64,000 bases of DNA, taken from Przewalskia tangutica (taxonomy: Eukaryota > Streptophyta > Magnoliopsida > Solanales > Solanaceae). A program made the translations under genes and the position numbers. The notes beneath the pieces are model-generated. The model worked only from the letters and a program-made list of their open reading frames with translations, did no database searches and was not told the DNA's origin. The DNA lies in the NCBI GenBank assembly GCA_029844215.1, contig CM056730.1, positions 55,812,924 to 55,876,923 of the forward strand, written 5' to 3'. Each line of letters begins with the position of its first letter. The first letter of the stretch is position 1. Shown one piece after another: positions 45,511 to 57,076 of this stretch.

Positions 45511-48500
45511 TGTTATACCCCGTATTTCCAGAGTATGTACGTGAGGACGTACGTAGAAAAGTTGGAGCCTTAAAGTTAGGCAAGGACGAAATTTTGTTCA
45601 CAACTACCGAAAAGAATCATTTTTCGACGAAACGTTTTACAAAACTTGCAAAGGGAAAATTACGGCTATGTCATTTATATTTTTTGCGGATTTTTCCGAG
45701 AGACGAAATACTTTGGACCAACGAGAGGGCGACACTTGTCACCCTCTAATTGGCGGATGTGTGGGCGGAAATAGGACGAATTGGAGGTCTTGGAGTAGGT
45801 AGGATATTTGTGATATTTTGTGTGGATGGATAAGGTACACATGGATGAATCCTCACCCTACACTTGCATAGCACTTGGCTTCATCTTGGCCATTGGTTGG
45901 CCTATAAATACCCCCCCTAACTTGAAGGTTTTCTTCATCCACAAAATCATTTCTCCAAGTCTTGAAAATCTTTCCCCCTCTCTTGTAGTGTTTCGTCCAA
46001 CACTCCTCCCTCGAGAAAGGCCTTTGGCGAAACCTACCCCCTCCTCCTAGTGGTGTTGGCCGAGGCACACCCCCCCCCCCCCTTTGCCTAGTTGTTCTCG
46101 TAAAATATTACCCCCCCTCTTGGTAGAAATACTCTCCAAGTATTGTTACTATTCCAAAATACCTTGGCCCAAATACCTTGTAGTATTCCAAGGTTACACT
46201 TATACTAAAAGCCCAGAAATACTATTATACTTCCCTTCAGTCACTAAACGAAACCCTAAGGAAAATCTTCACAGTTGGTTGATGTATTAGGAAGAAGTTT
46301 CGTAGAACTTCTAAGGGTTGTTTGGAGCGGGTTGGAGCACCCGGAGTAGGAGCTAAACGTTGCTCAGGATCGACATTAAACTTGGATAATTTTGGGCTTA
46401 CCGAGGTAAATAATCCTATCCTTCTATTGTAATTGGAAATTACATATTGTAGTTATATAGAAGTGAATATAAGATTCATAGAAGAGAATTGAACTGTAAT
46501 AGAAGGATATTACAGAAAAGACTTGAACTGAAATCACGTCAGAAGAATATTCTACAGAGTAGTCTAGACTTTGATAGACTTGTGTAACCTTTATAGATTG
46601 AATGTTCTGCAAGTAGCATGTGCTACTTGAAAGGTGGACAAGGCTAGCCGGGTTATAGCCGTGGAGCGTTTTGCTAATAGTCGATAATCGTCGCGAGGTA
46701 TGTGATTCTTCCTATCCTCTTGAGCATGATATTTTAAAAGAATATATATATAGTACGGTAGACGTACGTGTGTTAACGGAACGTAGTTTTACGGCAATGT
46801 CTTTTGACTTAAGCCTGAATAATAAGAATCTTGAAGTATTTCAAAAGAATTAAGAAACCTTTTTGAAAGGAGAGTAATGCTTGGTTTTAAAAGCTTAAGA
46901 GTTATACTAGCTTTATGGGAAGTTAGGTATAACAGCTTAAGAGAGATAAAAAGAATGGTTTATTAATTTTAGAAGTCAAGAGACTTGATCTTAAAAGATA
47001 AGAGACTTGACTTAAATGAATTAATATGAATTTTGTGTGAAACCTCATTCGTGAGTAATGAGTACTTGGTTTTTTTTTTTTAAAAGGAATAATGTTTTAC
47101 TGATTTCGGAAATCAGAATAAGTATCGAACAAACCACTGCAGCGTTAATAAAGGGAAATGTTTTGACTAATTAAGTATTATTAAAACCAGTAGAAACCTC
47201 CATCTGCATAGAAGCTAAGATGAGACAAAATGATATTACATTTCCTAGATCATGGCTGCATTAATAATATTGTTATGAACAAGAATAACCTACTCACACA
47301 TAAGGCATATGTTTCTCAAATGATTTTAAAAGAGAATTATATTATTAAGTGATTAAGACTACGAACTACGAAACCTTTCGAAAATGAGAAACTTGAGCAT
47401 TTGAAATTAGGCAAACTTGAACGTTTGGAAAATAATGTTGTTACTTGATTTTACAAAAGGAAGTGTTTTGGTTTACTTAAAAAGATAGTCACTCTATTTT
47501 AATACTATGGGTATTGTGTGACTTTTGTGAAAGAAACGGATCTTTTAAAGAGTTAATGTATGAAGTACTTTGGGGATAAAAACCCGAAATTGTTAACATA
47601 AAGTAGAAAGTACCTTGTGTGAATAACTTGATTGTGTTGGTTTGTGATAGCCTTGTAATACTTTCTTGTTGATTTGATAAGTAAACATGTTAGGATGCTA
47701 CGTGTGTTAGTATCTGGTGATGTTTGTGTAAAGGGTTTCCTTGTTGTGCTTATGTTGTTTAACGATGTCGTTATGTTATTATATCACATACCCTCGACTT
47801 GTTATACCGAGGGCTTGCCACCCTTGATGCGGGTCTATATGGCCTATGCGGTCTATGTGACTATGCGGAGCAGCGGTATGCTCCAGGATTGATCATTCCG
47901 GGTGTTTATCCCGATGCGGGGGATGCCCTATGCGGTCTGTGTGACTATGCGGTCTATTGAGACTATGCGGACTGCGGGAGTCCAGGAGGGTACCGGGGTT
48001 AGCTACCCCCGATGCGAGGAATACCTCATGCGGGTCTGTGTGTGACCTATGCGGGCTGCGGGAAGTCCAGGATTAGGCACGCATAATGATACTATGGGCG
48101 ATTGGCCTTGCTTCGATCATTCGCGGCCTAGAAAAGACCTGTTACAGTTTATCTACCTTGCTCTTGTTTATGTTGTGGCACTATGTGCAGTTGAACTGGT
48201 TGTATTTGCAAATGGTTTTAAATACTTTGATTTTACTTCAGTACTTTACAGTTTCACATACTTGGTACCTGTTGTACTGACCCCCTTCGGCCGCTCATGC
48301 CGCAGTAGGTACACCGTCGTTGATCCTCGCCATAGGTCACGTCGTTCGAAGCTCCGTTTCTCGGAGGCTTATCGATGGTATAGTTCCGTCGTAGTAGGTA
48401 CTTACATTCGTGGTATGGCGGCCCCGCCCCGCCATTGTTGTCGTATCATTCTTAAGTCCAGAGTACCGCTGTGGGCGAGTTGTAAAGGGATGAATCGTCG

Positions 48501-48673
48501 GATTCATGTTTTTTTTATATATATATGCCGAAGGGCAATCTTTCTCAGTTAAACTGTTTTCTCATTCATATTATATTATGTCATGTTTTATATTCCGCTG
48601 ATTACTCTGATGTTGTATCACTGGGGTGCCCGGGGTAAGGCACCAGTCACGGGCCCGGGTTCGGGTCGTGACA
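45511..48673 (+). repeat. R5 3' LTR
   Basis: It starts TGTTATACCCCG and ends GGGTCGTGACA. TATAAATA is at 45903-45910, a type I minisatellite at about 47810-48080 and the hairpin cluster at about 48290-48440. The 167-codon open frame 48049-48552 starts in the minisatellite and is not treated as a gene. Confidence 0.92.
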
Positions 48674-49437
48674 GAAGAACCCATCTTCAAGTTCCAACTT
48701 CAAAGTTGAAGAACTCCTTAAGTTTCCGCCTTGCGACTAATACGAAAACGCCACTTTTCCGGAATCTTTCTATTGAGATAACCTTACAACACTCTTAGGA
48801 ACCTAGGGTTTAAGTCTTGTGAACAATGGAACAAAACTACAATTTTTTTGTGTGGATTTTTTAGCAAACCCGAGAGCACCTAAAAATGTAGGACAAGTCT
48901 TGAAATTTTTCTAAGTGTTGAAGAGCAAGTCTTGCACTAGTTGGGTATATATAAAACAATGGAGGGTCAAGATTAAAACAAATGGGTGGCTAGGATGAAG
49001 ATCACATGGATAATGGCCAAGTGGACAAGTTGACTTGATCAATACACTCAAGCTTGAAGACTTTCATCCACAATGGTCAAATGACCATCCTATCCTTGCA
49101 TTAAATCCTCCAAGACCATATGAGGGGGTGCCACGTGTCGCCCTCTCATTCGTTCATAAAATTCCGTAACCCTCGTGGGTCCCACAAAACGTAAAATTTC
49201 CTCGGGTGGGCCCCACGTGACCAAATCCGCAAAATATAATTTCCATAATTCTTATAAGTTCTTAAAGTCTTAAATACCAAAATTGATAATCCAATTCTCA
49301 ATAATAATCCTCTTTCCTTCACGTAGTTCGGAAACTTTTCCGTCGAAAAAATCACATCTTTCTTCTTTTCCAATATTACTGTCATATTCTCGTACGTACG
49401 TCCTCACATACATATCCTGGAACTACGGGGTGTAACA
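48674..49437 (-). repeat. R3 LTR-B, third segment
   Basis: It resumes with GAAGAACCCATC and ends GGGGTGTAACA. It carries the TATA box (48946-48953) and a G-box variant CCACGTGTCG near 49131. Confidence 0.9.
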
Positions 49438-50385
49438 TTCTTCCCCCCTTAGAAACATTCGTCCCGAATGTTCCTTCTAAGTCTCAAAACATACACGCGC
49501 CGGTATAGTCTTCACTACTATACTTACAAAACCAATTATGCCACACCTGACCATAATACAACACATGCGCAAAACTCTAATCCAAGCCAACGAGGAATCA
49601 TCTCTAACGTCACAAAAGCTTCCACCCATGGTCTAAATGATACATTTTTCACCTCGTTACTTCACAAAATGATCACTTCCCTTCTCTTAACACATGTTCA
49701 CTCCTTCCCTTACTCGTCGTACCTTTCTCGAAACCCGAACTCTTTCTAGTACACGTACCGTACTTCCGTCATTGCTTCGGCTTCCAAAACCTTGGAGTTA
49801 CTACCTCCAACCTTGGTCATCTTACTAGCCTCGATTTCCTCAAAGGCCATTCCCGGCCTTCACGATCCGATTCTGGTCGAACGCGTCTACGAACTCGTAT
49901 CATGGTTATCTAAACTTGGGCCTAGCACCCTCGTGACCCCACCACCTAGCGGGACCACCTCAAACTGACCCCACCTCATTCCGGGCTGCGGGTTGACCCG
50001 CGACCTGGCCTCAACCCTACCCATTATTGCGCCAAACTCTCTCGTTCCCCGATCCGGAACACTCTTACTAATTCGCGTCATGAAAGCTACCACTTCTATC
50101 ACAACTACCCCTGGAATTATCACACAAATACTCCACGTATACTATGTATTCTGACAAATATTAACCGTAAAGTCTTTTACTCAAGACGGCCTTACATCTA
50201 AGGTCTCAACTGTCATAATTTCTAAGGTTCAAAATTTTCTCATCCCCAGACTTACCCTTTTCACTAACCAGGCTTCTAAATCACATTTTAGCACAAAGCT
50301 ATCCGAACATAGCACTTAACACATCATCATAACATCAATACATACTAGTCTCTAGAGGGTTAAGGATATACCTGTAACTACTGCT
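49438..50385 (-). other. R3 interior B: polypurine tract and non-coding 3' region
   Basis: Polypurine tract (49438-49451, complement), palindrome (49455-49471), then the same non-coding block as interior A, with very few differences in AT-rich parts. No gene or pol relic was seen. Confidence 0.72.
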
Positions 50386-51552
50386 TCACTTCCCCCTTGC
50401 CGCGCTACCTCTGGTCGGACACTCTTTCGCAAAATGGCCTGCCGCAAGTATAGCAATCTCCCAAACCAAGACGACACTCCCTATGTGTTTTACCACAACG
50501 GATACACCGAGATACGGTAGCTCATCCGCGAGTACTACTCCCAAAAATCTGAAACACAGGAGCTCGACCGCCTCAATACCTGGACGCTCAAGATCGTGGA
50601 GGACCACTCAGCATCGGGCGGAGGTGTATAACTAGTCTGCTGCTGAGGCGGTCCGCCTCGAAAGTTACCAAAGGACCTCGCTCTCGCCTCTTATGCTGAT
50701 CTCGATCCCCACGTCGGTCTCTACGTTCCTCCATCCCCGCGCATAAGCTCAGATACGGGCAATGTACATGCCCGGCTGAAGAGCTACACCCGAGCAAGTT
50801 TCTGCCAAGTAGTCATCGAGCCCCGTGACGTAGCGGTGCACTCTGTCCTCCATATCTGCCACTAACGCAGGGACATATCGAGACAACGAGTCGAACTCAA
50901 CGTTGTACTCCCGAATCAGGCGCCCTCTGCCTCAAAGATCAAAAATCTGTCGGCCCGTGCTCTCCTCATCTGTGGCGGCAAGAAATGACCAAGGAATGCC
51001 TCAGAGAACTCGTCCCATACAGCTGGAGGCACATGCACTCCTCGGGACAGCTCCCACGAATCAAACCAGTCGACTGCGGTATCACGCAGCCGATGTGAAC
51101 CTAAGACCACTGACTCGGTCTCCAAGCTCGATCACTCTACGATCCATCAGAATCGCTTCGGATGAACTCCTGCGGATCATCCTCGGGCCTCGACCGTAGA
51201 ACTCAAGCGGTCGCAACTCGAAAAGTCCCGTAGCCTCAAACTATTCGATCTCGTGAACCACGGGTGCTCTGAATCGCGATCCAAATTTATCTCATCGTTC
51301 GCCACGATCACGGCTAGTAATCGCCATCTCTCAGAACCCATCTCCTCTCGCTTCCAGGATGTGGACCGAGGCTCAGTACCGTGGTCTCGTGAGCCTCGCC
51401 GCGCTCTAAACTCGCTGGGTCGTGGCGGCGTCGCAAAACTCGTCGCTGAAGCACTATCTCGTAATGGCCGGCTCGCGCCTCGTACTCTCGTGTCCTACTA
51501 GCAGCCTCCTCGCCGCTTGCCCTTCAGGGCCCGGTTGCCTGCGTGGAGGCAT
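50386..51552 (-). pseudogene. R3 interior B gag, frameshifted
   Basis: Second copy of the interior A gag. Its start codon is at 51552. The capsid part lies near 50916-51125, where VWDEFSEAFLGHFLPPQMRR can be read. MEERRDRRGDRDQHKRRERG is near 50690-50737. One knuckle module near 50410-50520 is broken, and the end is GSAARGK-stop. It is more broken than interior A. The extra breaks are mostly one-to-three-base losses in GC-rich sites, such as GGCCCTGCCGGCCGC in A against GGCCTGCCGC in B. Confidence 0.78.
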
Positions 51553-51734
51553 AAGCGTAAAAACGAAATACGTCGGAGGGTCCAACTTATAACACGGCTC
51601 TAAGGCACGATCTCGAGTGAGAAGAATGGAAACCAATCCTAAATATCCTATAGCCTCACGATTATTGATGGTGCACAACACACCGATAATCAAGACTTAC
51701 TAGATACGGCCGTAGACACTTTCGAGGACTAATC

Positions 51735-51745
51735 GCTCGATACCA
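51735..51745 (-). other. R3 interior B primer-binding site
   Basis: The minus strand reads TGGTATCGAGC. Interior A of the same array has TGGTATCAGAG, so the missing base arose after the duplication or is a sequence error. Confidence 0.78.
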
Positions 51746-51749
51746 CTTT

Positions 51750-54700
51750 TGTCACGACCCGACCTCGGGCCCGCGACTGGTGCCTTACCCCGGGCACCCT
51801 AGTGATACAACATCAGAGAAAAATCAGTGGAAACAAAAACTTAAACAGGAAACAAGATACAAGATAAGAAAACATGTTAACCAAAACGGTCACCTTCCTG
51901 TATATACAATATAACCGACGATAATCCTTTACAAACCCCGCCACAACAAGATTTACAGACTTCTAAGAATGTAATAACAACTATGACGATTGTGGCCCGC
52001 CATACCCCTGAATGTACAAGTACCTACAGTGACAGGGGACTATACCAAAAGATAAGCCTCCGGAGAAACGGAGCTTCCCAACGCTGAACTGCGATCCTAT
52101 GAGCGAGGATCAACAACCGATGTACCTCTACCTGCGGCATGAACGCACCCGGGCGAGGTCGATTACAGGTACCAAGTATGTGAAACTGAAAATAATGTAA
52201 ATGAAATCATAATAGTCTATATAAAGCAGGAGACATGTATGATAACCAAACTACAGTACACAACATATATAAGCAGTCATGTCAAGTCAGGGACTCACGC
52301 CCTCAAAGTCATCACTCAAATATAACAATGGGTCTCACGCCACAACATCAATCATGCGTGGAATACCTTCCTCACCACGGCGATCATGATATAATAACAA
52401 CAAGAAGTACACATGACCACCACGTCCCCCCTGTGTCATCACAACCGTACGGGGCAAGGCCGAAGGCATATCTACCAGATCCACCCGGCATCATCAATCG
52501 GCCGGCAAGTACGAAGCTACTACGGAACCTACCGTACCAACAATACTAAACAACCATATCACGAAGCTGACATGTGGCAAGTACGATAGCCTCTACCAGA
52601 TCCTCCCTTCACCACGTAGCTGACGGGGGCAAGTAACCAGGCTAACCACCAGATCACAACCGTAAGTCACGAAGCTTCGTCCAAACACTGACTCGCGAAG
52701 CTGACACGTGGCAAGTGCGATAACCTCTACCAGATCCTCCCTGCGCCACGTAGCTGACGGGGGCAAGTAACCAGGCTAACCACCAGATCACAACCGTAAG
52801 TCATGATACTTCGCCGCGAAGCTGACACGTGGCAAGTGCGATAACCTCTACCAGATCCACCGCCACGTGGTGGCGGAGCAAGTACCCAGGCTAACCACCA
52901 GATCACAACCGTAAGTCACGAGACTTCGCCACAAATAACAATAATGGTCACATGCCCCCGGAATCCCTCATCGGTGTAGACATGCCCATGTGACAATAAT
53001 AATGGAAGCATACCCGTGGAATCTTCCACCGCTGCCAAGGCCCAAGTAAGTTCACAACAACTCAACCGGCCCTCCATCGAGAGACGCGGTGGTATAGAAA
53101 TACAATACTTGCACAACAAAAGCTATCACAACTAGCATAGGCAAGTTCAACATACTTTTAGACTTTCATTAACATGTAAATTGATTCACCATTTATATAA
53201 CTCAAGTACTCCCATTTTGTGCCAACAATCCGGGTTTTAACCCTAAAGTATTACGTACATAAGTTCTTTAAAAAAGATCCATTTCTTTTACAAAGGTCAC
53301 ACGATACCCGTAGTATCAAAATAGAGTAACTATTTTTATTAAGTAAACCAAAACAATTTCCATACTTTCTTTTTAAACCAAATCACTTCTCCCTTTAAAG
53401 TCAAGTTACCATTTTAAATCCAATAATAAAACCATTCTTTTACCTACATAAAGTCGTTATAACTAACTTCCCATAAAGCTATTATAACACTTGATGTTTT
53501 AAACCAAATTAAGACAAGACCATACCTTTCTTTTAAACCAAAAACTCTTCAATTCCTCAAGTCTCTTTTCTTTTAGAAATCAAGTTCCTTACTTTGGATT
53601 TTAAGAAAAATCAATACTCGTTATTAATGATCTTATTAAAGCAGCCATGATCTAGGAAATGTAATACAATTTTGTCTTATCTTAGCTTCTATGCAGATGG
53701 AGGTTTCTACTGGTTTTAATATAATTAATTGTTATTACATTTTCCTTTATTAACGCTGCAATGTCTTTTTCGATAATTATTTCCATTTCCGAAATCAATA
53801 TAACATTATTCTTTTAAAAACCAAGTACTCATTACTCACGAATGAGGTTTCACAACTTTTTAACACAATTCAAGTCAAATACAAGTCAAGTCTCTTATCT
53901 TTTAAAAACAATCAACCATATTTGTTTAGCACATGTACGTCTACCGTACTACATAGTTCACAATAATCATGCTAGAAAAGATAGGAAGAGGTTCACATAC
54001 CTCGCGACGATTATCGACAATTAGCAAAACGCTCCAAGTACTATACCCTTACTAGCCTTTTCCACCCTTCAAGTAGAATACGCTACTCGTAGTACTTCAA
54101 CCTATAATGGTCATAAAATGTCTATTAACCTCTAGCTCTCTTCGTAGAATATTCTAAGTACAAGGTCACTAAATTCTACGGAAAATCGGACAACACTTCC
54201 TTTGTTTCTACATACTTTGCCACCTTTTTCAAGGCTGAATTCAATAACCAAACGCCACATTTAAGGCTCAAATTAATTCAGCAAATACCAAGGGGATTAC
54301 ACACCCAACAATACGTGTAAAATTCCGCCCCACAATTACCACCAACTAGTCCACAATCCAATCCAAAATACAATGTTATTCTCGGCTAACAACAACACTA
54401 CTTCTCTTTCAATTTCTATTTCAATACAAGTTGTTGTTCCAACATGCTACATAGTCATAAACAATTTCAACAACTATAATTCCCTCTTTATATAACATGT
54501 GACAACTAAACTAGTAACCAACTTGAATTACAATCTTAAGGGATAACATACTAGTTTTTTTTGGATTAGGGTTCCAATAGTCAATTCACTTATCAAACTT
54601 CATAATATAAACCTCATGCTTGCTAATATCCAAAGCTACAACAAGTAGTAATCTTAATTACTAAAACGACAAGAATTATACCTTTACAAGCCCTTAAAAT

Positions 54701-56248
54701 TTCCAAGTTTCAAAGTCGCTCCTTAGCAATTCTTAGCACCTTTCCTTAAGTTTCAATCCGCTCCAAGCATTCCTTAGAAGCCTATGAAGAACCCATCTTC
54801 AAGTTCCAACTTCAAAGTTGAAGAACTCCATAAGTTTCCGCCTTGCGACTAATACGAAAACGCCACTTTTCCGGAATCTTTCTATTGAGATAACCTTACA
54901 ACACTCTTAGGAACCTAGGGTTTAAGTCTTGTGAACAATGGAACAAAACTACAATTTTTTTGTGTGGATTTTTGAGCAAACCCGAGAGCACCTAAAAATG
55001 TAGGACAAGTCTTGAAATTTTTCTAAGTGTTGAAGAGCAAGTCTTGCACTAGTTGGGTATATATAAAACAATGGAGGGTCAAGATTAAAACAAATGGGTG
55101 GCTAGGATGAAGATCACATGGATAATGGCCAAGTGGACAAGTTGACTTGGTCAATACACTCAAGCTTGAAGACTTTCATCCACAATGGTCAAATGACCAT
55201 CCTATCCTTGCATTAAATCGTCCAAGACCATATGAGGGGGTGCCACGTGTCGCCCTCTCATTCGTTCATAAAATTCGTAACCCTCGCGTCTAGTGGTCAG
55301 TGGTTCGGATATACTCGAGAACCGACCAAATCGGACCGTAAACCCGACCAAACCGACCGAAACCTTAACGGTCCTGATACGAGTATCTAAAAATACCGAC
55401 CGTTAAAGGAACCGACCAGAACCCAGAAATACCCAGAACTGGCCCCCCACCCCACCCCTCATCCTCCAACCAAAGACCCCCACACCCCCGCCTCCCCCAC
55501 CACTCCCCACCAAATTTCTCCCAAAGAAGCCCCCAATTTCTCCTCGTTAGCTCTAATTAGTCAGAATTGATCAAACTTTATATGGTCATAACTGCTTTCG
55601 GACGTCCGTTTTACCTAAAAATTTTTTGATTTCGCGTATTTTTCGAGACGAATAATCCCAAACGGACTAAACCGGATTTCTCCAAACCGTCCATATTGCC
55701 CTCAATTTCTCTTTTCCCAAATCGTTACGTTTTCCCATTTTCAAATCTAAATATCTCGCGATGTACAATTGATTTCAACGTAAAAATTGTGTGGCACCGC
55801 GTCCGAGAATGTCAATTTAAAGATTGGAAATTCAATTTAAAAAAATGGCCCGACCGGAAATTCTTACGGTCGGACCGAACCGACCGATAAGGTTTGGTCC
55901 GACCGGATCTCGCCCCAGACCGAAACTTACCGGTCGGTCGGTCCGGCCCGACCAGATACCGACCGACCGACCGTGAATAGACTACGTGGGTCCCACAAAA
56001 TGTAAAATTCCCTCGGGTGGGCCCCACGTGACCAAATCCGCAAAATATAATTTCCATAATTCTTATAAATTCTTAAAGTCTTAAATACCAAAATTGAGAA
56101 TCCAATTTTCAATAATAAACCTCTTTCCTTCACGTAGTTCGGAAACTTTTAAAATCGAAAAATCACATCTTTCTTCCTTTCCAATATTACTGTCGTATTC
56201 TCGTACGTACGTCCTCACATACATACCCTGGAACTACGGGGTGTAACA
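51750..56248 (-). repeat. R3 LTR-C (5' outer LTR) with 0.7-kb insertion
   Basis: It opens TGTCACGACCCG at 51750 and ends GGGGTGTAACA at 56248, followed by ATAAT. It has a type III minisatellite (about 52555-52930), the TATA box (55058-55065) and an unrelated insertion at 55287-55984. Without the insertion it is about 3.8 kb, like LTR-B. Confidence 0.9.
55287..55984. mobile_element. Unclassified 0.7-kb insertion in LTR-C
   Basis: LTR-A and LTR-B read CCCTCGTGGGTCCC without interruption. LTR-C has about 700 extra bases here. Both ends are dense in ACCGACC/GGTCGG repeats (55330-55400 and 55848-55975), and a very C-rich tract lies at 55441-55512. The outermost bases give a short inverted match, GTCTA at 55288 and TAGAC at 55978-55982. 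It codes for nothing convincing. A non-autonomous DNA transposon is my best guess. The target duplication is unclear (perhaps CG). Confidence 0.6.
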
Positions 56249-56253
56249 ATAAT

Positions 56254-56880
56254 CGTCAAGTCCTGTGACATATCAGTGCACACTATCCTCCATGTCTGCC
56301 ACTAAAGCGGGGACATAACGAGCCAATGAGTCAAACTCCATACTATATTCCCAAACCGTCCGCCCGTTCTGCCTCAACATCATAAATCCATCTGCCCGAG
56401 CTCTCCTCATCTGCGAGGGCAAGAAGTGTGTAGGAAATGCCTCTAAGGTCTCGATCACATTCATGATCCGCTGCAACTGTCGAATAAACTCCTGAGGACC
56501 TTCCTCAGTTCTCAATCCATAGAACTCGGGTGGACTGCAACTCAAGAAGTCCCGAAATCTCAACTATCGGATCTAGGGTGAACTACTGGTACTGCCGGAA
56601 CCACCGGCTCCCATCCGTCCCCATTCCCAGCCACCAGACTAGCTAGTAACTGGGCCATCTCCTTGTAACTCATATCCTGCTCTGGCCGTGGATGAAGACT
56701 CGTATCGTGGTCTCGTAGCTACTGCCGCTCTAAACTCTCACAGGGCTAGCGGCGCCGAACTCCCGAATGAAGCACTATCTAAGGTAATGACCGTGCATGT
56801 GTCATCGTAACCTCCGTGTTCTACTCGTAGCTCCTCTCTGCCTTGCCCATTCGGGCCACGTTGGTTGCGCGTTGAGGCAT
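56254..56880 (-). pseudogene. R1 gag N-terminal and capsid part
   Basis: ATG at 56880 (MPQRAT...) matches the MPPRKAT start of the other gags. The frame 56273-56563 reads FRDFLSCSPPEFYG, the EGPQEFIRQLQRIM helix, THFLPSQMRRARADGF and VWEYSMEFDSLARYVPALV, the usual plant Ty3/gypsy gag capsid order. A stop then interrupts MEDSVH-YVTGLDDY. The C-terminal half is at 16877-17607, across the R3 insertion. This is the clearest capsid sequence in the window. Confidence 0.82.
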
Positions 56881-57060
56881 AACTAGCACAAACGAATACG
56901 CAGGAGTCCAACTTATAACACGACTCTAAGGCACGATCTCGAGTGAGAAGAATGGAAACCAATCCTAAATATCCTGCGACCTCTGATTATAGGTGGTGCA
57001 CAACACACCGATAATCAAGACTTACTAGATACGATCAGAGACACTTTCCGAGGATTAATC

Positions 57061-57072
57061 GCTCTGATACCA
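57061..57072 (-). other. R1 primer-binding site (intact)
   Basis: The minus strand reads TGGTATCAGAGC, the full 12-base tRNA-iMet complement, four bases from the LTR at 57077. Confidence 0.88.
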
Positions 57073-57076
57073 CTTT

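Larger units (their letters stand above)
36144..48673 (+). mobile_element. R5: complete gag-only LTR element in LTR-B, with nested solo LTR
   Basis: GAAGA at 36139-36143 and 48674-48678 is a perfect duplication. The 5' LTR (36144-37643 + 41104-42779, split by R6) is about 3.18 kb and the 3' LTR (45511-48673) 3.16 kb. The interior, 42780-45510, is 2.73 kb. Uninterrupted LTR-A and LTR-C read CCTATGAAGAACCC at this site. The two LTRs are almost identical outside GC-rich runs, which suggests recent movement. Confidence 0.92.
17608..56248 (-). mobile_element. R3: three-LTR tandem array (LTR-int-LTR-int-LTR)
   Basis: On the minus strand, three LTRs of one subfamily (17608-21553; 23877-25793 + 35030-36143 + 48674-49437; 51750-56248) alternate with two near-identical interiors (21554-23876 and 49438-51749). 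One ATAAT duplication flanks the whole. R4 and R5 are nested in the middle LTR. Without inserts the array would be about 15.7 kb. Each interior has a primer-binding site, gag and a polypurine tract, with no pol relic that I can see. The likely origin is unequal exchange between LTRs of two copies. Confidence 0.9.

Noticed and set aside
48049..48552. 167-codon open frame
   Set aside because: It lies wholly within the R5 3' LTR, starts in the minisatellite and is not conserved as a frame in the 5' LTR copy.
55287..55320. SINE start with A-box (CTAGTGGTCAGTGGTTCGG)
   Set aside because: No B-box at the right spacing and no poly(A) or poly(T) end. The right end is GGTCGG-rich.
57061..57072. Possible tRNA fragment
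   Set aside because: The 12-base match is the primer-binding site. No tRNA cloverleaf surrounds it.
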